64,000 nucleotides of DNA from NCBI GenBank assembly GCA_903813345.2, contig CAIIXF020000003.1:6037815-6101814 (forward strand), read 5' to 3'. Below the pieces are notes generated by a model, which saw only the letters and a list, made by a program, of their open reading frames with translations, was not told the origin of the DNA and searched no databases. The stretch is from Owenia fusiformis. Its lineage: Eukaryota > Annelida > Polychaeta > Sabellida > Oweniidae. Below, in pieces: positions 24,501 to 34,700 of this stretch (the stretch's first letter is position 1; every line of letters starts with the position of its first letter). Made by a program: the position numbers and the translations under genes.

Positions 24501-27500
24501 CTTTGAAGAAAAGACAGAGTTGAGCGAAACTCTTAGCAGAGAAAACAGCAGACCATCCACTCCAATTTTAGGTAGCCCTAACAAAGAGTTTGTCATTGAG
24601 GAAATACATTTTGAGCCTCCGAGTTCTCCTTCTGGTCAGGATTTCCATACAAACAAGTTTAAAGAACAGAATTGGAGGCTTAAATCCCTTGAAATCCCAA
24701 TTAATGATAATGATGACCTCCCTTTACAATTGCCTAATCAACAGTCCACTATTGTAATTAATGGCTCCGATACATCCCCTGTAAAACCTATGTCGGTTGA
24801 AAGGCAGATTCCCCTCCAAACTACCAAAAATGATCCTCAGATTTTAATCCTTGAAGGTTTTGATGGTAAGCCTCTTGTAGTAAGAAGGGATCAATTAGAT
24901 GAGTATCCATACTCCCTTCTTTATGCCCAACAGTATGGTACCCCTAAACAGCCAGAAAAGCAAAATGTTGAAATTGATCGCAATGACGAAGTCTTGGAAG
25001 TCACTGACGGGGACATGACAGAATTCAATATGCCTCCATTAAGTTTCAGGAGGCGAAGATATTCAATAAGCTCAGACGAAGATGAAAAGAAAGCACAAAA
25101 AGCTGAAGGCATGAACAAGGATACGAGTATAGTCTTGGATGTCACTGACGGGGACATGAAAGAATTCAATAAGCCTTCATTGAGTTTTAGGAGGCGAAGT
25201 CATTCAATAAGTTCAGACGAAGATGAAAAGAAAGTACCAAAAGAAACAAAGAATATCACTATCGAACACGAATCAATCAAAATAAAGCCTAGCATCGACA
25301 CACCTGAAGAACAGAAAATTGAAATTAAACCCACTGTTCCAGAGGTCCAAGATATGACAACACCACACGTGAAAGTTGACACACAAGTGGGAACAACGAA
25401 GCTTCAGGCGAGCGAACCAGAAAATAAAAATAAAACAAAGAAGAAGGCAGGTCCAAAAAGAAAAAGTCAACATGAGAAAATTGTTGACAACAAATATGTG
25501 ACAGACATTAACACTAGATCTTTATCCCCGACTAGGTTGCCCGTGATGGAACCAGATGGACGTATAGCACAACAGACATACTCAAAGGGTACCAAAACTA
25601 CAAAGGTTCCAATATCCATCGTTCCAAAAGAGGAGGTTGATAAAGCGAAAGCAAGTGAAATCATTGTTTCTGAGGAGAGACTGACTATCGAGTCAAGCAA
25701 GAGAAAGGATAGTCAGTCGTCAAAGGAATCCAAAAGCTCGACTGAAAGCACGAAGGAAGTGGCTTTTGAACAGGAAATAAGTGACACTAAATTGAAACCT
25801 ATAGAAATCAGGAAGAATGGAAGTGACAAAAATCCAAAATTGGAGAAAGTTGTTGAGATTAAAACAGTGTCTGATGTCAACTTGAGGTCGCTGTCGCCAA
25901 CAAGACAGACTTCCAGAGATGCCACAACTGAAAAAAGAACCAGCGATATCATATACAAAGATGACTTGCATCTTAATCAATACACATCTGGTGATAACGC
26001 TGATAAAACAGAACGAAAATCACAGGAAATAGAAAAGGAAACACGAAAGGGAGAGTTCGATGTAAACGTAACAATCCCGAGTGTGGACTTATCCATCGGA
26101 AGCTTGAGTGAAGATCCAAGTGTCACAAAACAGCCGAAAATACCACAGGTTGAGGAAACCGTAACAAAAACAACATCTGTAACAGAAAAGGATGATGATG
26201 CAAAGCGAAAAGAAGAAAAACCTAAGAAACCTCCCAAAGAACCGCAAATTGAAAAAATTGTTGAAACAAAAACTGTTTCAGATATTAATGTTCGATCTTT
26301 CTCTCCTACTCGCCAACACTCGAGAGAGCAACGCAATGAGACAATACAAAGACAACGTTTCACGAAGGATAACTTTCATATTGATCAATTCTCCAATGTA
26401 AATATGCAATCACCAACAAAGGAACAGCGCAAAGACAGTACAACATCAGAGCAAAGTAAACAATCTAAAGATAACCAGAAGGACGGAATGGCAACAGAGG
26501 TCATGGGGCTACAAGAGATTGAAGAACAATCATCAACATTCCACATTGAGAAACCTCAAGCAGATATACAGGATTCGGTATCAGACACAAGTGATAGAGA
26601 AAAGCATGAAATACCAAAACCCCAAAAATCTGTTACGAAATCTGATCATAAAGAAAAGAATAGCAAATCGAAAAAACATAAAAAGGAAAAACAAGAAGAA
26701 AAAATAGTTGAAACTAAAACTGTTTCAGATATCAATGTTCGCTCATTTTCACCTACTCGACAACCATCGACTGAGGTAAAAAACGAAACAATTCATCAAA
26801 AGGGAGTGACTAAAGACAACTTCCACATTGATCAATTTACAACAAGCCAATCTGTAGAGCAAAAAGAGAAGCCAGTAAAGGATTCAACTCAATCCAAAGG
26901 GATGAAGTTTAAAACCTCTATAAATATAACAGACGTGGACAAATCTCTAGAGGCTCCGAGCCTGAAGTTGAAAACGAAGACACCCGAGGTTCCACAAGCG
27001 GAGGCGGTTACGTTCAAAACTCCAACAGTGAAAGATTTAAAAGTTAAGACTCCAAAACCTGATGTTGATGTGAAAGTAGAAACAAAAGCACCGCAAGGCG
27101 AGGAAATAAAATTTGAAGCACCTACTGTAAAAGAGTTAAACCTAGAAAAACCAAAGACAGACATCGATGTGAAGGTGAAAGCCAAAGTGCCACAAACTGA
27201 AGCAGTGGTATTCGACAGGCCAACTGTAAAAGATATAACTGTGCGAAAACCAAAGGCAGACGTCGATTTTAAACTAAAAGGAAAAGCCCCACAAGCTGGA
27301 GGTATTAAATTTGAAAGTCCAACTGTGAACGAGTTCGCTTTAGACAAACCAAAAGCAGACGTCGATTTTAAATTAAAGGGAAAAGCCCCACAAGCTGAAG
27401 GTATTAAATTTGAAAGTCCAACCGTGAAAGAGTTCGCTTTAGACAAACCAAAAGCAGACGTCGATTTTAAACTAAAAGGAAAAGCCCCACAAGCCGAAGG

Positions 27501-29775
27501 TATTAAATTTGAAAGTCCAACTGTGAACGAGTTCGCTTTAGACAAACCAAAAGCAGACGCCGATTTTAAACTAAAGGGAAAAGCCCCACAAGTCGAGGGT
27601 ATTAAATTTGAAAGTCCTACTGTGGAAGAGTTCGCTATAGACAAACCAAAAGCAGACGTCGATTTTAAATTAAAAGGAAAAGCCCCACAAGCCGAAGGTA
27701 TTAAATTTGAAAGTCCAACCGTGAAAGAGTTCGCTTTAGACAAACCGAAAGCTGACGTCGATTTTAAACTAAAAGGAAAAGCCCCACAAGCTGAAGGTAT
27801 TAAATTTGAAAGTCCAACCGTGAACGAGTTCGCTTTAGACAAACCAAAAGCAGACGTCGATTTTAAACTAAAAGGAAAAGCCCCACAAGCAGAAGGTATT
27901 AAATTTGAAAGTCCAACCGTGAAAGAGTTCGCTTTAGACAAACCAAAAGCTGACGTCGATTTTAAACTAAAAGGAAAACCCCCACAAGCTGAAGGTATTA
28001 AATTTGAAAGTCCAACCGTGAACGAGTTCGCTTTAGACAAACCAAAAGCAGACGTCGATTTTAAACTAAAAGGAAAAGCCCCACAAGCTGAAGGTATTAA
28101 ATTTGAAAGTCCAACCGTGAACGAGTTCGCTTTAGACAAACCAAAAGCAGACGTTGATATAAAATTACAGTCACCAAACCTACCACAAACAGAGAAGGTA
28201 GGCTCACAATCTTTCACCGTTAAGGAAGTATCACTTGAGCCATCAGCAAGTGCGAAAAGTAAACGTGTCAAATCAAAAGAAAAACAAATCGAAAAAATAG
28301 TTGAAACTAAAACTGTCTCAGATGTCAATTCAAGAGCACTCTCTCCCGGGAGACAAATATCTTACCATGAACCCAGGGAAATTCAAAAATCTGGTAGTTT
28401 GATAGAGGATAAGAGACATATTGATCAATTCACAGACGTTGCATCAATTCAACCGAAATTTGAACGAGAATCAAGACGCGATAGTTTCGAAAAACGTGGC
28501 AAAAATATGAAAAAGGGAAAAACAGGTGCATATGACGTAACATCAGTTGATCCAGAAACGGAGCAAGTACAAATGAGACACCCCGAAAAACAGAAAATAA
28601 GGAAAGAGAATCAAGAAGAGCAAATTAAAGAAATCAAACGAGTTTCTGACACCAAGTCCAAGTCATTGTCCCCTACACGAGGGTCAGTTCAAAGAGATCC
28701 AGAAACCATAATACAATTTACAGGGGAAAAACCGCCGGCGTTTGAACAACCTGTAACTTTAACAAAATTCCGAATAACGTCCAATGAGGGTGCTTCAACT
28801 GATCCAGTGCATATACGACCACCAATAATATCGCAACCCCACGAAACCATCACAACGATAGGCGATAGAGAAAAATCAGAAAACAAAAATGAAAAAAGAG
28901 CACCCAAGACATCGGACGATTCTGACAAAAAAGATCGCAAATCTAAAAAAGAAAAACGAGCGTCCCAAACAGAACGAATAATAGAAACAAAGACCGTTTC
29001 TGATATCAACAGGCGATCGTTCTCGCCAACTAGACAGACACGTCCGCAAGACTCTATAGAATATATCAAAGGAGATACAATAGTTCGCGATAACCATATT
29101 GCACAGTTTGATACTTCTGAAGGCGAGAGTCCCAGGGTTAAAGGCAAATCAAATCTCAAGGCACCAAAATCGTCTGTGAAAAGTGAAATTAGGGTCAACA
29201 TAAATGATAAAGAAAATGAAGGAGGGAAGTTTGATACTGCGATTCGGCCAATAACCCCGACCGGTATTGCATCTGAACAATTATCGTTTGGTCTCAGACC
29301 ACTTGATTCTTCAACTACCGACCAACCAAGCAATACGTTCCCCTCAGAATCAAAAGATATTGTGATGGCTGTTCCTTATTCGGACCACTCTGATACTACT
29401 CGGAGAACTTTCACTTCTGAAACAATTACTGAAACCATTAATGATGAACGAAGGCAACAAACAAAGGAGGTGAGAGTACTCGAAGGGGAATCTGATGACG
29501 TATCATGGAATGAAATGCCAGTGGATGTTCCTCGATCCCAGAATGCACCTATATCTTACAGAACTGAAATAAGCCCTGGGAAGGGAGAAATGAGCTCAAT
29601 TGCAAGTGATGATAGTTCGGATTCGGCAACAAGACGGTACAGAATGGAGACTGCCAGCCCAACCGCATTCTTACCTTCTTCAACCCCTCCTAAACGACTT
29701 TCCTCAGGCGGCGATGAGTGGGAAGTTGTGTCCTACATGTATGGGGTCAGCACATCCCCCTCTGTCAATTTATAG
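18526..29775 (+). CDS. MARVEL-domain protein with giant AHNAK-like repeat tail
   Basis: Exons 18526-18768, 22378-22569, 23058-23174 and 23584-29775, all phase 0, give 2,247 residues. ATG 18526 is in good context (AAAATGGCG) and replaces an upstream non-ATG reading. Residues 1-78 are lysine-rich and hydrophilic. Four hydrophobic segments follow (about 78-98, 109-131, 147-170, 183-206), in the pattern of MARVEL/CMTM/plasmolipin four-pass membrane proteins. The rest (~2,040 residues) should be cytoplasmic and disordered. It has two SISSDEDEKK blocks (about 673, 721), seven blocks around KTVSDINVRSFSPTRQ (about 818-1982), mostly followed by HIDQF, and a 33-residue array (about 1320-1708). AHNAK/periaxin tails are the closest analogy, from composition only. 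MARVEL proteins are typically 150-300 residues, so this length is exceptional. The end is VSTSPSVNL. Role unknown; a membrane-to-cytoskeleton scaffold is inference. Confidence 0.85.
19018..19222. repeat. 41-bp tandem repeat, five copies (MARVEL intron 1)
   Basis: Units begin ACTATAAAGTGCATATGTGG at 19018, 19059, 19100, 19141 and 19181, and end GGTTATACCACATT. Divergence is low. It lies within the first intron, about 250 bp after exon 1. Confidence 0.9.
20282..20742. repeat. Foldback region with A-rich core (MARVEL intron 1)
   Basis: ATCCTATGCCAAGTAGAG (from 20282) faces CTCTACTTGGTATAGGAT (ending 20610). They enclose an extremely A-rich stretch at about 20,417-20,590 built from TTGAAAAAAA-type units. 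A second hairpin follows directly: GGTTTGGATATAGGGTTCAT (about 20,630) faces ATAAACCCCATATCCAAAACC (ending about 20,742), with a CGGTCCCTACGGTCCCT loop. It is probably a pair of MITEs or one composite element. Confidence 0.65.
22824..22942. repeat. Short tandem repeat ACTACATGAT/ACTACATGAC/ACTACATGGC
   Basis: About ten 10-11-bp units of the ACTACATG type lie in MARVEL intron 2. It is a simple minisatellite with no coding potential. Confidence 0.85.
27252..28155 (+). repeat. 99-bp coding repeat array (9 near-identical units)
   Basis: Inside the last MARVEL exon, nine 99-bp units encode 33 residues around FESPTVKEFALDKPK. Units differ by only a few bases. Three more diverged units precede them (about 26,990-27,251). 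The residue after PTV alternates among copies (N,K,N,E,K,N,K,N,N), which suggests that two-unit blocks were copied. The minus strand is also open for 479 codons across this array; that frame is judged a by-product. Confidence 0.95.
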
Positions 29776-29889
29776 TTACCCAATCTCTTGTATATAAGTA
29801 TTCCCCATTCATGATATGTACATCTCGATGTCCTTATAACTATTACCCATTGTAAATAAGATATGTAACACATAATAATATATAACATA

Positions 29890-29895
29890 AATAAA
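29890..29895 (+). terminator. Polyadenylation signal AATAAA (MARVEL gene)
   Basis: The first AATAAA after the stop, 115 bp downstream, in AT-rich sequence. Position is typical; cleavage is not proven. Confidence 0.55.
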
Positions 29896-30584
29896 AGTTC
29901 TTCATAATTTATCAATGAAAGCTCATTTTTATCGATATAATATGAAGAACTTATCCAATATAACATATTTCATGATGTTCCTATTACATACTTTTAACGG
30001 CATTATCATATTATTTGCACCTGGGAAATATGAGGTTTTTCACAGTTACAGACATCATCATTGTGTATAAAAATGATATAGCAGCAACATTTATCTTGCC
30101 ATTAAGTAATATCTTTCAAGTAATATCTTTCATGTATGCATACCTCTGCAGGCTACGCTGTATATTATATCTTATGAACTGTAAATACCATTTCTATTGA
30201 GATTAAAACGGATGCAAGAATTAGACTTAAAGTTATTGAACAGATTTTTACCTGTAAATGTATGTGTACGTATCTAAATTATTTGAAAAATCACTGAATA
30301 TGCTGTTTTTCAAGTAAAATCATTTATTTTGACGAAGTATTCTATTCTGCTGAAATGACAATCCACAATAAAGAATGCTTATATTGATTGATGATTGTAA
30401 ATGTGTAGAGTGAACATTCAGGGAAATTTGTAAATTGGACTTATTGATCACCCCTCGTGGTCTTGTTATTACACCAAACGTCACGTAATTTAATGCTGTA
30501 ATTCCATGAATAGTTTAACGAGCAATTAATCATTGAATGTATTTATGATATTAGTAACAATCTACTATCATCGCATTATTACCA

Positions 30585-30756
30585 GGGACGCAGCTAGGAT
30601 TTAGGAAATCGGCGAGGCAAATTCAAGTTAAAGTGAATATTATTATCAACAGGACTTCAACTGCACTGTTACTGTCACTGAAAACAAAAAAACATGTATT
30701 TGTGGTATTTTTGGTGAGACAATTGCCTCGCCATTCCTTGCAAGTAGCTACGCCCC
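30585..30756. mobile_element. Small inverted-repeat element (GGGRCGTAGCTAGG type)
   Basis: It begins GGGACGCAGCTAGGATTT and ends GTAGCTACGCCCC. Inner arms GGCGAGGCAA and TTGCCTCGCC also pair. Related ends occur at 49,853 (GGGGCATAGCCAGC) and in the element at 62,718. It is non-coding. Confidence 0.65.
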
Positions 30757-31708
30757 ATGATTCCATTGTTTGTTGGTCTCATTCTATAGTTTACATTTCA
30801 TATTAATGTGTACATTGTAACATCTTGCTTAATTATAATTACATTATGCGTAAATGCATACTATTAAATTATGCGTAAATGCATACTATGATTGTTATGA
30901 TTTGTAAAAAGAAGGATTTCTTTGGTGCTATTATTAAAAATCGATTATTCTGTACAGCTATTGAAAATAAATTTAACAATGGAAAATACCAAATATATTT
31001 TAGTTAAGATGTTTAAAAAATAAGGAAAATGGCCCCTCTGAAACTTGCTTCAATATCTATTCACTGTGTCTTTCAGTATATGGTAAAGAGGACATCAGCT
31101 CTCAATAAAATTTACTAGAGCCAAAGAATCCGAAACGTTTGTCGTGGAAAAGGATCGTGAAGGTGCACAAAAAAACGTTTTAATGAATTCAAATAAATTA
31201 AAAGTCCAAACCAGGCTCCTAAAGGAGAAAATATACACTTTCTGATTCTTTTCAAGAAAGATTGATTCCTCTCAATACTTGCAAAGTTAAAAATGTTATC
31301 TATTGATCTGGATATGTAACACATTGCAGACACTCTACACAGATTGCGATCCTCATAATGAATAAATATGCGAAAATTGATAAATATGTATGATTTCATA
31401 TCTAAGACAAACGTAGAAGGATTTTATTGGTGGCTAATTCATTTAAAAATTGATTTTAAATCGGACATTTTGAAACCTTGCATAAAAGCAAAAATAAACG
31501 TGCTATTGGTATATTTTCATAATCAGTATTTGGTTGAACAGTTGCCGAAAATTATTTATCAATTATCTCTGTCAAGAGTACATCTTTTAGCTTTAAAATT
31601 GCACAAATTGAACCAAGTGTTGTACAAACACTTAAATATATAGAAAGGGTTGTAGCGTCTTATTCTCCAACATCATCTTTTGTGACCTATTATTCATCGT
31701 AAGACAAC

Positions 31709-34700
31709 ATGGACATCTCTGGATTACTCACTACATTTATCATACTATTAAACCTATTAAAGGATGGAAGGAGCATCTACCGTGTTCCCCTCTTGGATGT
31801 GTCCATGATTGATGAGGTATGTAGCAAGTTTGATCGACTAGAATGGTTCCCATATTTTGATTTACCCTCAAAGCTAAAAAAAGGGGATGTGGCTTATCAC
31901 GATAACTATGTCTTGCATAAGCATTTCTCATAATATAAATTAAGTTTGAGTTCCAAAGTCTTCCATTATCATACAATTACCCGCCGAGAATCCTTAATGT
32001 ATGTCGTATGCATGACTAAATTGACAAAAATACACATTTATTATTGTAATTCGTATTGTGGCCAGGTTTACCATTGTGAATGCTCATTTCTCATATTAGT
32101 ATAGTACTAGATCCGAACGAATTTGTACGGGGCACTCTAATATTAACGAGTAACATTTTGATTTGATAACAAGTACAACTTGTAATTTTGATTTCAGTTC
32201 ATAGATGAGTCTCGAGACAAACTCTACATCATCCTGTTTTACTCTTCAGGTGAATATTACCATTTTTATGTTTTGCATAACGTATTCCATACCAATTTAA
32301 CTTTTATTCAAAAAACCTCTCCCATTGAAATAACACAGGAGGCGAAAAATAATTTTCAAAAATGATTTTGAAGCGCTGTAACTTTAATATTCATCAAATA
32401 AACTAAACACTTAGTGTTAAAAAAAGTTAGATAATTCAATTTTCTATATAAAAATATTTTTTGCTGAATCTTTTACTGAAAAGATATCCTGGTTTCTGAT
32501 TTTCCCCGAACCCTCCATTTCCCATTGGATTACATGAGAATGACGATTTTCAAAAATTCATCAAATTTATCATCAATTTTCGACCTATTGTAATTGAGGA
32601 AAAAATTGAGAAAATTTGGAGGTATTGGAAATAAAGTCAAGTTACGTTTCCATCAATATCATAAGTTATTTCATCGCCGGTTAAGTAAATAAAAATTCAA
32701 ACGTAAAGATGATTTAACACGTAGTTCAATGGAGAAAAAAGGTTGCCAAACTTATGGAGGGGAGTGTATTTACTAGGTTAATGAATCGTAAAAGAATATC
32801 ATTGTCTCATTGCTGTTTTAGTGGGATGCCTGGATTGTAGAGATGCCATGAAAGAGTTCCAAGATGCTGCTGAACCATTCAATGATCCGCGGGCTGATGT
32901 TGAATTTGCGCAGATAGACACACTCAGAGACAAATATGTGGAAATGAGATTCAACGCGAGGATGATACCATTGGTTATCTATTACCTACCTGGTAGCACT
33001 GAGCCACTGAAGTAAGACCATGATAGTGTTGCCAAATATACATCCTCCGTTTGTAGGGTTACATACACCATCTACTATGGAAGAAGGAATGTACAGAGTG
33101 GCTGATGTAGTCTTGTGTTCGGAGGATGGCTTTTCCTCGATCAACTTCTTTATTAACTCCTGGTATTTGATGTTCAAGTTTATTTTGTCGTGTATGAAGT
33201 CTCGCTTGTCACGACTACTTGTACCAACACCATCATAATTAACCAGGGGAGGAGTGCACAAGGGTTCTATGCAAGACTAGGTGTAAACCTTTTTACATCA
33301 ATGGGCACCTATGGTACCGGTGGCGATTTAGCTCCCAGTGAATGATCTTCGCATACTGATCTTATGTTATGGTTATAAATTCTATAAATCGCACGCAATT
33401 AGATATCTATTGGTTTTGTCATTGTAATAAACATGTTCGATACATGACGTTGATTCCTTCAGAAATGTAAAAATGAGGCCATTTATCATTGAACGCCCTT
33501 CGTATTTTTCCAGGTTGGATCCGGATGAAGCAATAACGAAGAAGAACTTACTAGACCTAGTAAGCAAGAATATTAAGATGAAGCCGTCCAAGAAACCCCC
33601 GAGTATTACATATACCTCTAAGCTTGTATCTAACATTGAAAGGATAAATAAGGTGCTTGAAGAAAAGATGGCCAGCGTTCTGCTGTTATTTTATGCTACC
33701 GGTAAGACCAACTCACTTTCCTGAAGTATCGCTGTTTTTTTCACGAAAATCATTTGGATATTCTATGATCATTGTGTTTCATAAGCATCATTATTCTCGT
33801 TTGCATAATTTATGTATAAATATGTACAAATGAAACATCCATACTTCAACGGTGACTATTAAACAGTGGCGTTGATTCTAGGATGTACGAAAGAATGTCA
33901 GTACTTTGAAGAAGCTGCCCAGGCGTTCAAGAATGAAGTTAGAGTTCTTTTCTTGCGCATCAACGTCAATGATAAACCGAAACTTATCAAGCAGTAAGTA
34001 TTATGTACATGTAGCATTGAATGTACCACCAAAACCGATATATTCAACCATACATTAGTAATGCTTGAAGACCCCCCCCCCTTTTTTTTAATTTAACAAC
34101 AGGTGAAGTAGATAGGGGGGGGGGAGGACCAGTCTTGAAGCGAGACTAATCAAACATGTAGTATCAACTTAATATATATCATATGATTCAGCAATTTTAA
34201 ATTATGGTATATTGGGGGAGGCTGAGTCACTTTAAGATAGCATTGTGTTTCCACCCATATGATGCCTTATGTAACCTCCTTTTCCAAATTAGTTAATAAA
34301 TAGGCCCAATGAGTAATATATAATATTTGCACTGGAGAATCATGTCTTTTTCTACTTTTAGACTGGACCTAAGATCAAACCCATCTGTCAAGTGGTATGA
34401 CAGGAAAAAAGAAGGACGTTCCAAAGAGGTAAATGTGCATCTATCTAAAAATACAGAGAATGTTAAAGCCCCCATATAAAGTTTAAACCACTTTGGCTTA
34501 TATTGTAGTCTTACTCAATGTTATCAAAGTGTGATATGTGAAACTATTTTTTTTAATTTCAAAAAGTGGTTTTTGAAGGACTTCTTCTTCGAAAAATCGT
34601 GATTTCATTTAAAACAAACTTTTAGAGGTCACACGTATCTTTTAATAAGCGATAATTCATACCAATGCATTCATCCTCACGTGTTTTTTGCCGAAAAAAT

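Larger units (their letters stand above)
29776..31708. other. Intergenic region, MARVEL to PDI-like gene
   Basis: AT-rich. Apart from the polyadenylation signal it contains the inverted-repeat element at 30,585 and a TATATA box at 31,637-31,642, about 70 bp upstream of the next start codon and a plausible core promoter. Open frames at 31,115-31,399 (minus) and 31,368-31,643 have no supportable homology. Confidence 0.5.

Noticed and set aside
26889-28328. 479-codon open frame on the minus strand across the 99-bp repeats
   Set aside because: It is antisense to the MARVEL tail. Openness follows from a 99-bp (frame-preserving) repeat whose one unit happens to lack minus-strand stops; there is no domain, start context or splice support.
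28689-29333. 214-codon minus-strand frame in the same exon
   Set aside because: Shadow of the biased codon use of the real gene; no homology or start context.
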